From contig JAFUFT010000003.1 of the NCBI GenBank assembly GCA_017469795.1, positions 1 through 51,015 of the forward strand: 51,015 nt of DNA, written 5' to 3'. Below, piece after piece: positions 14,663 to 25,100 of this stretch (positions are counted from its first letter, which is position 1; each line of letters opens with the position of its first letter). Origin of the DNA: Oscillospiraceae bacterium. Its GTDB lineage: Bacteria > Bacillota > Clostridia > Oscillospirales > Oscillospiraceae. The notes beneath the pieces are model-generated. The model worked only from the letters and a program-made list of their open reading frames with translations, had not been told where the DNA came from and searched no databases. The translations under genes were made by a program, and so were the position numbers.

Positions 14663-16882
14663 ATGCTTCTGTTCAAAAAGATGATGGATCCGGGTCCTGG
14701 CGCACCCGGCGGAATGCCCCCCATGGGCGGCCCCGGTGGTCCTGGTGGTCCTGGCGGGCCTGGTGGCCCTGGCGGTCCTGGTGGTCCCGGTGGTCCCGGT
14801 GGCCCCGGTGGTCCCGGCGGCCCTCCGCCTATGGGTCCCTCCAAGCCTGGCAAGGCCCAGGAGCTTGAGGATTGGGCGGCGGTCAAAAACACCGGTGCGG
14901 TTGCCCTGTGCTATGACCTGGAGCTGTTTGATCCGGCCGAGAAGGACGGAAAGTTCTTTGCCGGGGCGGACAAGCCGCTGGACGCAGATGCCCGGAAGGC
15001 TATGGCGGAGAAGGCGGCCCGGCTCCGGAAGCTGGAAACGGCCTATGTGCCTGCCGGTCCCACGCTGGACGAGGCCTGCGGCCAGCTTGTGGAGGCAATG
15101 AAGGCCGGTACAGCGGGGCTGCCTGTCCTGAAGCTGGTGCCGGAGACTGTGAAGCTGGACTCTCTGGAGATCGGTCCTGCGGACCTGTTCTCCGCCGGCG
15201 CCGGGAAAGAGGTCACCATGACCGTCTCCGGCGTAGGCACCAACATGAAGCCCGGGGCCTATCAAAACGTGACCCTCACCGTCACTGAGTCCCACACCAA
15301 ATCCACAGGCGGCCCCGGTGGCGCCCACACCCACCATTTCCGGGCGGCTCTGATGGTCAAGGACGGGAAGATCGTGGAGGAAAAGTCTGTCCGGGCAGCG
15401 ATCCTGGGCGGCGAGATCTCCGGCACCCAGGCCAAAAATCTGAAGATTGACGACCGGCAGCACCTGTTCAACGGCGTGATGATCACCGGCGGCAAGTACG
15501 ACGTCGACGGCGCGGACCTGAGCTTCGTAGGCAACGGCGGCAATGACTTCCAGGGCTACGGCGCAGGCATCATGACCACCGGCGACGCGGACGTGACCGT
15601 GGAGAACAGCCGGATTCATGTGGAGGGCGCGATCCGCTCCGCGGTCTGGTGCGGCGGCGAGAGCCACCTCAAGGTGAAAGATACCGTCATCGACTCCATC
15701 GATGCCGATCCCTTTGACGAGGACTTCCGCTCCCTGTCTGTGCCCATGATGAAGACCGTTCCCTTCGCCCTGGGCCTGAACGGCAACTGCCGGGCCACCA
15801 ATGTTTTGGATGCGGGCAAGGTCACCTATGAGGACTGCATTGTGGTGGCGGACAACTGGGCGCCTCTGTCCACAGACTCCGGCTACCCGCCCACGTCCCT
15901 GACCACAAAAAACGTGCTGGCCGGCGTCGGCCGTCTGGAGGAGGCGCAGCCCGGGAAGAAATATACCGCCACCAAAACCGTGGCGGGCAGGACCTGGGGC
16001 TACACCATGGGCGGCAGCGGCTACATTGCCTACGGCGACGGCGGCGTGACCAACCACTTTGAGGACTGCGAGTTCTACTCCCCCGACTATATCTTCATCT
16101 GCACCGGCACCCAGCCCATGTCCTTCAAGAATGTGAAGACGAAATCGAAGCGGGCCTTCACCATGTGGCATCAGGCCCGGGGCGGTCAGCTCTCCATTGA
16201 GGGCGGCAGCATCGACGTGGACAAGTGCGCCTTCCAGATCAAGTCCGGCGCCTATGTCCACATCGACATGAAGGGCGCCGAGCTGAAGCTGGGCGAGGGC
16301 GGCGTCATCATCCAGCAGCTCGAGAGCGACGACGCGGGCGGCATCATCACCCGAAAGTATGAGGTGCCCATGCAGGAGAACGACTGGTCCACGGTGCGGC
16401 CCGCCCAGAACGAAATCCCGGATTCCACGGCGGTGTTCACCGACGAGACCCTGACGGGCGACATCTTTAACTCTGTCTATGGAAACAGGCACGGCCTCAG
16501 TGTGACGCTGAAGAACTCCGCACTCACGGGCCTGGTGTCCGCCTCCAACGCCAACCACCTGAAGGCGGACGGCACCGTGGCCCCCGGCGGCCATGTGTTC
16601 GAGATGGACAACCACTGGGATGCCAAAACCACGGCGGATTACAAGGTCATCGATCCGGAGGCGTATCTCTACGCCGGGCGGCTGAAGAACACCCCGGCGG
16701 CCCCCGTGAACAACCCGGTGAAGCTGACGCTGGAGGCATCCGTCTGGACACCCACCGGCGTGAGCTACTTAAGCGGCCTGGCCTTTGACAAGGATTCGAA
16801 GGTAAACGGCACCATCACGGTAAACGGCACCGTGGTGGAGGCTCCCGGCAGCTATGTGGGCGACATTGTGGTGAAGCCCTGA
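14663..16882 (+). CDS. Beta-helix protein with N-terminal Gly-Pro-Gly tract
   Basis: A 739-residue protein. After a short head (MLLFKKMMDPGPG) comes a Pro/Gly-rich tract of about 45 residues built from GPGGPG units. A Lys/Ala/Glu-rich region follows, with a Gly/Pro/His patch near residue 215 (GGPGGAHTHHF). From about residue 240 to the end it looks like a right-handed parallel beta-helix: repeated short strands with Gly/Asn/Asp turns (for example GGKYDVDGADLSFVGNGGN, TGDADVTVENSRIHVEG). Relatives of this fold are adhesins or polysaccharide lyases; no catalytic motif is recognised. There is no signal peptide, lipobox, SLH or sortase motif. The ATG at 14663 is chosen for its eight-base spacing from AAGGAGG. 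It is monocistronic. Function unknown. Confidence 0.7.
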   Translation: MLLFKKMMDPGPGAPGGMPPMGGPGGPGGPGGPGGPGGPGGPGGPGGPGGPGGPPPMGPSKPGKAQELEDWAAVKNTGAVALCYDLELFDPAEKDGKFFAGADKPLDADARKAMAEKAARLRKLETAYVPAGPTLDEACGQLVEAMKAGTAGLPVLKLVPETVKLDSLEIGPADLFSAGAGKEVTMTVSGVGTNMKPGAYQNVTLTVTESHTKSTGGPGGAHTHHFRAALMVKDGKIVEEKSVRAAILGGEISGTQAKNLKIDDRQHLFNGVMITGGKYDVDGADLSFVGNGGNDFQGYGAGIMTTGDADVTVENSRIHVEGAIRSAVWCGGESHLKVKDTVIDSIDADPFDEDFRSLSVPMMKTVPFALGLNGNCRATNVLDAGKVTYEDCIVVADNWAPLSTDSGYPPTSLTTKNVLAGVGRLEEAQPGKKYTATKTVAGRTWGYTMGGSGYIAYGDGGVTNHFEDCEFYSPDYIFICTGTQPMSFKNVKTKSKRAFTMWHQARGGQLSIEGGSIDVDKCAFQIKSGAYVHIDMKGAELKLGEGGVIIQQLESDDAGGIITRKYEVPMQENDWSTVRPAQNEIPDSTAVFTDETLTGDIFNSVYGNRHGLSVTLKNSALTGLVSASNANHLKADGTVAPGGHVFEMDNHWDAKTTADYKVIDPEAYLYAGRLKNTPAAPVNNPVKLTLEASVWTPTGVSYLSGLAFDKDSKVNGTITVNGTVVEAPGSYVGDIVVKP
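14718..14835 (+). repeat. Gly-Pro-Gly coding repeat
   Basis: Tandem nine-base units of the type GGTGGTCCT/GGCGGTCCC encode GGP triplets resembling a collagen-like or flexible Gly/Pro linker. The count of units is likely to vary between strains. Confidence 0.85.
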
Positions 16883-16897
16883 TCTTCCGTAAAACAG

Positions 16898-16930
16898 ACA
16901 TCCCGGCTCCTTAAGAGCCGGGATGTTTTT
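16898..16930. terminator. Terminator between convergent genes
   Basis: A 12-bp perfect stem (16898-16909 with 16915-16926) with five T on the plus strand. It ends the beta-helix gene and lies beside the stop codon of the convergent ATPase gene. Confidence 0.9.
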
Positions 16931-16932
16931 CT

Positions 16933-19380
16933 CTACTTCGGCGGTAGATACATACCGCGCTGCCACCGCCGTTCTCTGGCTTTCCGGATCAGCTCGCCGG
17001 TGCCCTCAAAGACCTTCAGCACTGTCCGCATGACCTGGAAGGAGCAGATCATCAGCACCGCCAGTACCAGCCCCGTTTCCAGGGTGGGCGCGGTGAAGCC
17101 GAAGATTGGGGACAGCACAGTAAAGGCGAACAGCTCCGCCAGACTCATGGCCAGGATCAACCCCCAGTGCTTCCACTCCCCGATGGGCTGGGCGGACTGG
17201 TACAGCACTCTGAGGCCGATCACCGCCATGACCACGGCGCTCATGGTGTGAAGCTGCTCGATGGGGAAGGCGAAGACCGCAATAAACGCCTCAATCAGAA
17301 GGATCAGCACCACGTCGGTGATACCGCCGGGCAACGCCCGCAGCAGCACGTTTGTGATGAATTTGCCCTTGACCCGGTCATGGTTGGGCTCCAGCGCCAG
17401 GAAAAAGGCGGGAACGCCGATGGTCAGACCGCTGATCACGCTCAGATGCAGGGGCACCAGCGGGTAGGGCATGTCCACAAACAGGGAGATCACCGTGATC
17501 AGGAAGGAGAAGATGTTCTTCACGAAGAACAGGGACGCCGCCCGCTGGATGTTGTTGATGACCCGGCGACCCTCCGCCACCACCTCGGGCATGGTGGAAA
17601 AATCGGAGTCCAGCAGAACCAGCTGGGACACCTGACAGGCGGCGTCGCTGCCGGAGGCCATGGCCACGCCGCAGTCCGCGTCCTTCAGCGCCAGCACGTC
17701 GTTGACGCCGTCGCCGGTCATGGCCACCGTGTGGCCAGCAGCCTTCAGAGCGCGGATGAGCTTTCGCTTCTGATCCGGCGTCACCCGGCCGAACACGGCG
17801 TAATGCTCCGCCGCCTCTCCGTAGTCCTCATCCTCTTTCAGCTCCCGGGCGTCCACATACAGGTCCGCATTGGGAATGCCGGCCTGCCGGGCCACCTCGG
17901 AAACCGTCACCGGATTGTCTCCGGAGATCACCTTCACCGCAACGCCCTGCTGCGTGAAGAACCGGAAGGTCTCCGGTGCCTCCGGACGGATCCGGTTGGT
18001 CAGCGGTACCAGCGCCAGCGGCGTCACGGCCTCTTTCCGGAGCGCCTCCGGTTCCGGAATGCCGTCATAGGACGCCAGCATCAGAACCCGGTAGCCCCGC
18101 AGACTCCACTCCCGGACCTCCTGACCCACTTCGTCATACCGGGCGCCCATGATAAATTCCGGCGCGCCCACCAGGAAGCTGCCTTCCTCCTGGAATACTG
18201 CGCCGGACCACTTGGCGGCGGAAGAGAAGGGAATGACCTTCTGCACCGTCCAGGGAACCTCCTCCCGGAAACGCGCGGCCATGGCGCGGCCGGTGTCGTT
18301 GTCCGGCGGAGCGGCCTGATAGATCGCGGAGAGAATCTTTGTGACATCCGGCAGAGGGCATTCGTCTCCGGCCAGCAGGATCGGATCGCCTGCCTCCATG
18401 ACCGCCTCGGTGATGGTGCCGGTTTTGTCCACGCAGAGGACGTCCACCCGGGCCAGATTCTCAATGCAGTTCATGTCCTGAGTCAGAACCCGCTTCCGGG
18501 CCAGCCGAAGGACGCTCACCGCCAGCGCCACGCTGGTCAGCAGATACAGACCTTCGGGGATCATGCCGATGAGGGCGGCCACCGTGGCCTTGACCGACGC
18601 CTGCAGGCCCATCTCCAGGACCCGGTACTGCTTGAAAAACAGCGCCACCCCCAGAGGCACCATCAGGATGCCGATGATCCGGATTACCTTGTCCAGAGCC
18701 GCCATCATTTCCGAGGCGCCGGTTTTGACGTCCTTTTTGGCCTCTAAAGTCAGCCGGGCGGCGTAGCTTTCCGCGCCGACCTTGGTGAGTTGGGCCTTGC
18801 AGCGGCCGGACACCACAAAGCTGCCGGAGAGCAGCTTGTCCCCTGGATGCTTCAAAATGGCATCCTCCTCGCCGGTGATCAGGGACTCATTGACCTGGAG
18901 CTGACCGATGCGGACCACCGCGTCGGCGCAGATCTGATCCCCGGCGGCAAATTCCACGATATCGTCCCGGACCAGCTGATCCGACGGCACCAGGATCTTT
19001 TTCCCGTCCCGTGTGGTGGGCACCTTCCGGGCGTTCATCAGCGTCAGTTTGTCGATGGTGCGCTTGGAGCGGATCTCCTGAAAAATACCGATGGCGGTGT
19101 TGGCGATGGCGATGCCCAGGAACAGCATATCGCCAAAGGAACCCACCAGCATCAAAAGGACCGCCAGCACCACGAAAATCAGGTTGAAGAAGGTCAGACA
19201 CTTCTCCCGGATGATCTGGCCTTCGGTCTTGGTGGGGGATTCCACCGGCGTGTTGGTCAGGCCGCAGAGGTGCCGCAGACGGACCGCCTCCGCGTCCAGT
19301 CCCGCGGTATAGGAAGGACTGCAGACCGGAATATTCTGTTTTGCGCGCCGGATCGTCGCCGGGTTACGCTCTTTTCCCAT
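16933..19380 (-). CDS. P-type cation ATPase, CtpE-like
   Basis: An 815-residue P-type ATPase. The phosphorylation motif DKTGTIT has its Asp near residue 318. The hinge motif TGDGVNDVLALKDADCGVAM lies near 553-572. The actuator domain carries VNESLITGEED. The membrane motif before the phosphorylation domain is MIPEGLYLL. The N-terminal LRHLCGLTNTP and the block AIANTAIGIFQEIRSKRTIDKL resemble the CtpE group of Gram-positive bacteria, linked to Ca2+ uptake in mycobacteria. No heavy-metal-binding domain or CPC motif is present, so copper or cadmium transport is unlikely. The ATG at 19380 is chosen for AAAGGA upstream; the longer open frame reads into the upstream gap. Transport of Ca2+ rather than Mg2+ is inferred. 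Confidence 0.85.
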   Translation of the reverse strand: MGKERNPATIRRAKQNIPVCSPSYTAGLDAEAVRLRHLCGLTNTPVESPTKTEGQIIREKCLTFFNLIFVVLAVLLMLVGSFGDMLFLGIAIANTAIGIFQEIRSKRTIDKLTLMNARKVPTTRDGKKILVPSDQLVRDDIVEFAAGDQICADAVVRIGQLQVNESLITGEEDAILKHPGDKLLSGSFVVSGRCKAQLTKVGAESYAARLTLEAKKDVKTGASEMMAALDKVIRIIGILMVPLGVALFFKQYRVLEMGLQASVKATVAALIGMIPEGLYLLTSVALAVSVLRLARKRVLTQDMNCIENLARVDVLCVDKTGTITEAVMEAGDPILLAGDECPLPDVTKILSAIYQAAPPDNDTGRAMAARFREEVPWTVQKVIPFSSAAKWSGAVFQEEGSFLVGAPEFIMGARYDEVGQEVREWSLRGYRVLMLASYDGIPEPEALRKEAVTPLALVPLTNRIRPEAPETFRFFTQQGVAVKVISGDNPVTVSEVARQAGIPNADLYVDARELKEDEDYGEAAEHYAVFGRVTPDQKRKLIRALKAAGHTVAMTGDGVNDVLALKDADCGVAMASGSDAACQVSQLVLLDSDFSTMPEVVAEGRRVINNIQRAASLFFVKNIFSFLITVISLFVDMPYPLVPLHLSVISGLTIGVPAFFLALEPNHDRVKGKFITNVLLRALPGGITDVVLILLIEAFIAVFAFPIEQLHTMSAVVMAVIGLRVLYQSAQPIGEWKHWGLILAMSLAELFAFTVLSPIFGFTAPTLETGLVLAVLMICSFQVMRTVLKVFEGTGELIRKARERRWQRGMYLPPK

Positions 19381-19414
19381 GGGTGCAGGTTCCTTTCTGA
19401 AAAGCTGTTGAAAT

Positions 19415-19439
19415 CCGGGACGCCGCAGGGGCGTCCCGG
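19415..19439 (-). terminator. Hairpin between the SLH gene and the ATPase gene
   Basis: A 10-bp perfect stem (19415-19424 with 19430-19439). On the minus strand it is followed only by GATTTC, so it is a weak terminator or an mRNA-stabilising end. Confidence 0.5.
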
Positions 19440-19448
19440 GAGTGTGTA

Positions 19449-20888
19449 TCAGGTGTGGAAATAACTGAAGTGCATGTAGTCCCGTTTGGACCGCCATTCG
19501 CCGCCCCAGCCCCAGCCGTACTTTTTAAAGGCTTTGACCACGTCGCCGTTGGAGGGAATGGAATAGGGGTTCTCTCCGGGGGACCAGAACCAGTTGGCAG
19601 TGGGGACCAGTGTTCCGTTTCGATAGACAAATTCGCCGTTTTCATAGGCATTGATGTCAATGGCCATACCTGCGCCGTGCTCACCGCGTTCGTCCCGGTA
19701 GCCGCCGGCAGAATAGATCGGGAACTTCTCGGGACCGTTGTAGATGTCCGTAAAGATGGCCAAAACGGTCGCGGCGAGATTTCGATGTACATTCAGAGAG
19801 ATGCGGCTGGAGTACTTGTTGCCGCTGGAATCGATCCGCCAAACAGGAACGGTAACGCTGGTGACATGCTGGCCGCCGGTGCCCAAATAGTACACGTCCC
19901 GTTCACTTTCCGTGAGATAACGGCCAAACAGACGCATACATTTCTGCATTTCTGTTTCTCCCGCAAATGTGAGGGATGCGTCAGGCTGCACGGTCACGGT
20001 ACAGGTGGCGGTGCGGTTGCAGCTCATAGCGTAGATGTCCGCGGAGCCGCCGGAGACGGCGGTGACTTTTCCGTTGTTGTCCACTCTGACAATGGAGGTG
20101 TCGGAGGAGAACCAGGTGACCTTCTGATTGATGCAGTTGGCAGGGGAGATCGTTGCGCGCAGGGTCGCAGTGTCATCGATCTTCATATCCAGCGAAGTGG
20201 CGGAGAGCGTGATGCCGGAGCTCCACACCTGCGCATAGCTGCTGGGGTTCAGGGAGGTTTGGAGCAAATGGAACACCTTGGCGCACATGGCGCGGGTCGC
20301 TGTATCCTTGGGGGCAAAGCGTCCGCCGGGATATCCGTTGATGATGCCAGTGGACCGCATTTCCTCCACCGCGTCCACGGCCCAGGAGGAGATGGCGCCG
20401 GCATCAGTAAATCTGGCGACAGGGGTGCCGGTTTGGCTCAGCGTACAGCCGTATGCCTTGGTAAAGCGGCAGATCATGGTGGCCATCTGTTCCCTTGTGA
20501 TGGGCTCGTCCGGCGCAAAGCGGCCGTCGCCTTTGCCGTTGACGATGTCGAAACGGGTCGCCCAGCTCACGTAGGGCGAATAGTATTTATCCCGCGGCAC
20601 GTCGCAGTAGATGTAGGGCACATACCATGTGTCATAGGTGTCAGAGCCGATCCCGGCAATCCGCCCCAGAACTGTGACGAACATGCCGCGGGTCATCTCA
20701 TTGTTGGGTTCAAAGGTGGTGGCAGAAGTGCCTGTGAAAAGACCGTGCTCCATGCCGTAACGGATATCCTCCTGCGCCCAGTGCCCAGCGATATCGGTCA
20801 TGGCGTCCGGGTTCACAGCCAGCGCGCCGGTCGCCAGCGCCAGAACCAGCAGCAGACTGATCAGTGCCCTGATCGGTTTGCGCTTCAT
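19449..20888 (-). CDS. SLH-domain surface protein with Ig-like and VanY-type peptidase domains
   Basis: A 479-residue exported protein. It has a Sec signal peptide (MKRKPIRALISLLLVLALATGALA by position 1-24) and three S-layer homology repeats (about 25-215: DIAGHWAQEDIRYGMEHGLF, FAPDEPITREQMATMICRF, FAPKDTATRAMCAKVF). A BIG2/Ig-like domain follows (about 225-315), then a VanY/M15-type peptidase. The zinc and catalytic motifs are HGAGMAIDIN (about 403) and a late DYMHFSY. SLH repeats bind secondary cell wall polymer, which places a D,D- or L,D-carboxypeptidase-like enzyme at the wall. The start at 20888 has GGAGGG upstream; a longer frame has no such signal. A strong promoter with a palindrome at -35 precedes it. 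Confidence 0.87.
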   Translation of the reverse strand: MKRKPIRALISLLLVLALATGALAVNPDAMTDIAGHWAQEDIRYGMEHGLFTGTSATTFEPNNEMTRGMFVTVLGRIAGIGSDTYDTWYVPYIYCDVPRDKYYSPYVSWATRFDIVNGKGDGRFAPDEPITREQMATMICRFTKAYGCTLSQTGTPVARFTDAGAISSWAVDAVEEMRSTGIINGYPGGRFAPKDTATRAMCAKVFHLLQTSLNPSSYAQVWSSGITLSATSLDMKIDDTATLRATISPANCINQKVTWFSSDTSIVRVDNNGKVTAVSGGSADIYAMSCNRTATCTVTVQPDASLTFAGETEMQKCMRLFGRYLTESERDVYYLGTGGQHVTSVTVPVWRIDSSGNKYSSRISLNVHRNLAATVLAIFTDIYNGPEKFPIYSAGGYRDERGEHGAGMAIDINAYENGEFVYRNGTLVPTANWFWSPGENPYSIPSNGDVVKAFKKYGWGWGGEWRSKRDYMHFSYFHT

Positions 20889-20918
20889 GGAAATCCCTCC
20901 GATCGTTTGTTTTTTGTC

Positions 20919-20953
20919 ATTATAACACAGGATTCTTTGTAACACAAGTTACA
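20919..20953 (-). promoter_or_regulatory. Promoter of the SLH gene with palindromic operator
   Basis: On the minus strand TTGTGT, a 17-nt spacer and TATAAT. A 6-4-6 palindrome (TGTAAC/GTTACA, 20938-20953) covers the -35 box, a typical repressor position. Confidence 0.6.
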
Positions 20954-20972
20954 GAATGTAAATAAACAATGA

Positions 20973-21011
20973 AAAAAGCCCCGTCCGGAAGGGAATTTCC
21001 TCCGGACGGGG
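20973..21011 (-). terminator. Terminator of the threonine aldolase gene
   Basis: An 11-bp perfect stem (20979-20989 with 21001-21011) is followed on the minus strand by C and six T. Confidence 0.9.
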
Positions 21012-21038
21012 TGTGACACGGGCCCTGTGCGGGATGGC

Positions 21039-22091
21039 TCAGAGGGCAGGAACAGTTTGAGTCAGGACGCGGATAAGCTGATCCGTCTCTCCGGCGGCAG
21101 TGGCCCAGCTGGTGGCCAGACGGATCACCGTGTGGCCATCGTCCGGCTTCTCCCAGAAGCTGAACACTATCTGCTTACTGAGCCGGTCCAGCACGCCATC
21201 CTCCAGGCACAGGAACACCTGATTGGTGGGAGCCGGGAATGCCAGACTGCAGCCTATGGCCCGCAGCGCCTCCCGGATGGCATCGGCCGCCGCGATGGCG
21301 TTCCTGCCGATCTGCAGGTACAGATCATCGGTGAACAGGGTGTCGAACTGGATGCCCAGAAGCCGGCCCTTGGCCAGCAGAGCTCCGTGCTGCTTGACGA
21401 TAGTGAAGAAGTGGGGAATCAGGCCGGGATCGGGGATCACCACCGCTTCGCCGAACAGGGCGCCGCACTTGGTGCCGCCGATGTAGAAGACGTCGCACAG
21501 ACGGGCCAGGTCCGAAAGGGAGACATCGTTATCCGGACAGGCCAGCGCGTAGGCCAGCCGCGCACCGTCCACATAGAGCGGCAGCCGGTAATCGTCGCAG
21601 ACCTGCCGGATCGCCTCCAGCTCCGCCCGGCTGTAGAGCGTGCCGTATTCCGTGGGCTGGGACAGGTATACCATGCCGGGCATGACCATGTGTTCATGGT
21701 TTCCGTCGCTCCAGAAGCTCCGGCAGTGGTCCCGGAGGACATCCGCAGAAATCTTTCCGAATTGATGGGGCAGCGTCAGGACCTTGTGACCGCCGAATTC
21801 AATGGCGCCGGCCTCGTGGGTGCTGATGTGGCCGGTCTCCGCGGCAAGGACCCCCTGATAGGAACGGAGAAGGCTGTCGATCACCGTGGCGTTGGTCTGG
21901 GTCCCACCCACCAGGAAGTGGATCTCCGCCTCCGGGCAGCGGCAGGCCCTGCGGATCTTGTCCCGGGCGGAGGCGCAGAACGCGTCGGTGCCGTAGCCCT
22001 CGCTCTTTTCCAGATTCGTTTCCGCCAGACGCTGCAGGATCGCGGGGTGGGCGCCCTCCTGGTAGTCTGAGCCGAAATACAGTTTGTCCAT
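21039..22091 (-). CDS. Threonine aldolase family PLP enzyme
   Basis: A 350-residue fold-type I PLP enzyme of the low-specificity L-threonine aldolase/beta-eliminating lyase family. It should cleave L-threonine or allo-threonine to glycine and acetaldehyde. The N-terminal FGSDYQEGAHPAIL, the HEAGAIEFGGHKVLTL block, DGARLAYAL (cofactor Asp) and the Schiff-base Lys in IGGTKCGALFGEAV fit the family. Length matches. The ATG at 22091 has GAGGA eight bases upstream, so the roughly 60 extra residues of the open frame are not used. It is downstream of carB on the same strand but separated by a strong terminator. Substrate specificity cannot be read from sequence. Confidence 0.88.
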   Translation of the reverse strand: MDKLYFGSDYQEGAHPAILQRLAETNLEKSEGYGTDAFCASARDKIRRACRCPEAEIHFLVGGTQTNATVIDSLLRSYQGVLAAETGHISTHEAGAIEFGGHKVLTLPHQFGKISADVLRDHCRSFWSDGNHEHMVMPGMVYLSQPTEYGTLYSRAELEAIRQVCDDYRLPLYVDGARLAYALACPDNDVSLSDLARLCDVFYIGGTKCGALFGEAVVIPDPGLIPHFFTIVKQHGALLAKGRLLGIQFDTLFTDDLYLQIGRNAIAAADAIREALRAIGCSLAFPAPTNQVFLCLEDGVLDRLSKQIVFSFWEKPDDGHTVIRLATSWATAAGETDQLIRVLTQTVPAL

Positions 22092-22142
22092 TCGTGAATT
22101 CCTCATTTCATGTTCAGGTTCTTTCTCCGAAGCGGGGTAAAA

Positions 22143-22173
22143 CAGCGGCCGTTCCACAGGGGAACGGCCGCTG
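22143..22173 (-). terminator. carB terminator
   Basis: A 13-bp perfect stem (22143-22155 with 22161-22173) with a T run on the minus strand lies just after the carB stop. Confidence 0.9.
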
Positions 22174-22182
22174 TGTCGTGCA

Positions 22183-25100
22183 TCAGTCTGAGATCCGTTT
22201 GTGGCGTTCCTGGAGGGAGATGACCTCGGTGCTTCCCTGGCCCACCTGCAGGATGCCCTTGGCGCTGGCCAGCGCGGCGGCAATGGTGGTCAGGTAGGGA
22301 ACGCGGCTCTTGACGCAGGCTTTGCGGATGTAGCTGTCATCCGGACCGTTGCCGCTGCCAATGGGGGTGTTCACCACCAACTGGACCTTGCCGTTGGTGA
22401 TGAGATCGTAGCAGTCCGGACGGCCTTCGTTGATCTTGTGGACCTCCTCCACGGGGATGCCGTTGGCACGGAGCAGGGCGGCGGTGCCCCGGGTGGCCAG
22501 GAGCCGGAAGCCTGCCTTTACGAAGTCCGCAGCGGCCTCCACTGCTTCCGCCTTGTCCTTGTCGTTGACGGTGATCAGGACGGTGCCCTCGGTGGGCAGG
22601 GGGCTCTTGGTGGCCTCCTGGGCCTTGAAGTAGGCCTCGCCCACCGTGTCGGCGATGCCGAGAACCTCGCCGGTGGAACGCATTTCAGGCCCGAGCAGCG
22701 GGTCCACCTCAGGGAACATATTGAAGGGGAATACGGCCTCTTTGACGCCGTAGTGGGGAATGACGTGGTCCCGGAGTCCCTTCAGGGGGGATTCCTTGCC
22801 GGTGAACTCGTCAGTGATGATCTCGGTGGCGAGAGGCACCATGGCGATGTTGCAGACCTTGGACACCAGCGGCACGGTGCGGCTGGCCCGGGGATTGGCC
22901 TCCAGCACGTACACCACGCCGTTTTCAATGGCGTACTGCATATTCATCAGGCCCCGGACGTGCATCTCCTTGGCGATCTTCCGGGTGTATTCCTTGATGG
23001 TCTCCAGATTCTCCGGCGGGATGTTCTGAGAGGGGATGATGCAGGCGGAGTCGCCGGAATGGACGCCCGCCAGCTCGATATGCTCCATCACGGCGGGAAC
23101 GAAGGCGTCGTGGCCATCGGCGATGGCGTCGGCCTCACACTCCATGGCGTGGCGCAGGAACCGGTCGATGAGGATGGGCCGGTCGGGGGTCACGCCCACG
23201 GCCGCCGCCATGTAGTCCCGGAGGGCGTCGTCGTCATAGACCACTTCCATGCCCCGGCCACCCAGCACGTAGCTGGGTCGCACCATGACAGGGAAGCCGA
23301 TCCGGTGGGCGATCTCCCGGGCCTCCTCATAGTTGACGGCCATGCCGGCCTCCGGCATGGGGATGCCCAGCTTGTCCATCATGGCCCGGAACTGATCCCG
23401 GTCCTCCGCCATGTCGATGACGGCGGGAGGCGTGCCGAGGATCTTGACCCCATTCTTCTCCAGATCACCGGAGAGATTCAGCGGAGTCTGACCGCCGAAC
23501 TGGGCGATGACGCCCAGGGGTTTCTCGTGCTCGTAGATGGCCAGCACATCCTCCAGGGTCAGAGGCTCAAAATAGAGCTTATCGGAGGTGTCGTAGTCCG
23601 TGGAGACGGTCTCCGGGTTGCAGTTGACGATGATGGTCTCGAATCCGGCGGCTTTGAGCGCCTTGGCCGCGTGGACGCAGCAGTAGTCAAACTCGATGCC
23701 CTGGCCGATCCGGTTGGGACCGCCGCCCAGGATCATGACCTTGTTCTTCTCCGGAGAGGCAGGAACCGCCTTGGCCGGATGGTAGGTGGAGTAATAATAG
23801 GCACTGTCCTGGGTACCGCTGACGTGAACACCCTCCCAGACCTCCGTGACGCCTGCTGCCGTCCGGGCGTTCCGGACCTCGTCCTCGGTGACGGAGAGGA
23901 TCTGGCTGAGATACTTGTCGGAGAAGCCGTCCAGCTTGGCCTGCCGCAGAACGTCTGCGGGAGGAACGGAGCCCTTGTAGCGCAGCAGCGCCTCTTCCTC
24001 CTCCACCAGCTCCTTCATCTGCTGGAGGAAGTAGGGCTTGATGGCGGTGAGGGCATAGAGCTCCTCCACCGTGGCGCCCTTGCGCATGGCCTCGTACATG
24101 ACGAACTGCCGCTCGGAGGTGGGATGCACCAGCATCTTCATCAGCTCGTCCTTGGATTTGTCGTGGAAGTCCTTGGCCCAGCCCAGACCGTAGCGGCCGG
24201 TCTCCAGGGAACGGATGGCCTTCTGGAAAGCTTCTTTATAGGTCTTGCCGATGCTCATGACTTCGCCCACGGCACGCATCTGGGTGCCCAGCTTGTCCTC
24301 CACGCCCTTGAACTTCTCAAAGGCCCAGCGGGCAAACTTGATGACGATGTAGTCGCCGCCGGGGACGTACTTGTCCAGCGTGCCGTATTTGCCGCAGGGG
24401 ATCTCGTCCAGGGTCAGGCCGGAGGCCAGCATGGCGGAGATCAGAGCGATGGGGAAGCCGGTGGCCTTGGAGGCCAGAGCGGAGGAACGGGAAGTCCGGG
24501 GGTTGATCTCGATGACGATGATCCGGCCGGTCTCAGTGTTCCGGGCAAACTGTACGTTGGTGCCGCCGATGACCTGGACTTCCTCTACGATCTTGTATGC
24601 CTGCCGCTGCAGCTCCTTCTGGACATCCTCCGGAATGGTCAGCATGGGCGCAGAGCAGAAAGAGTCGCCGGTGTGGACTCCCAGGGGGTCGATATTCTCA
24701 ATGAAGCAGACGGTGATCATCTGGCCCTTGGCGTCCCGGACCACTTCCAGCTCCAGCTCTTCCCAGCCCAGGACAGACTCTTCCACCAGCACCTGGCCCA
24801 CCAGAGAGGCCTGCAGGCCCCGGGCGCAGACGGTTTTCAGTTCTTCTGTGTTGTAGACCAGACCGCCGCCGGCGCCGCCCATGGTGTAGGCGGGACGCAG
24901 CACCACCGGATAGCCCAACTCGTCGGCGATCTTCAGAGCCTCGTCCACCGAGTAGGCCACCTCGCTGCGGGCCATCTCGATGCCCAGCTTGTTCATGGTC
25001 TTTTTGAATTCGACCCGGTCCTCACCCCGCTGAATGGCGTCCACCTGGACGCCGATGACCTTTACGCCGTATTTGTCCAGCGTTCCGGCCTCCGCCAGCT

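Noticed and set aside
14579..16615. A 678-codon antisense frame opposite the beta-helix gene
   Set aside because: No start signal and a composition typical of an antisense shadow.
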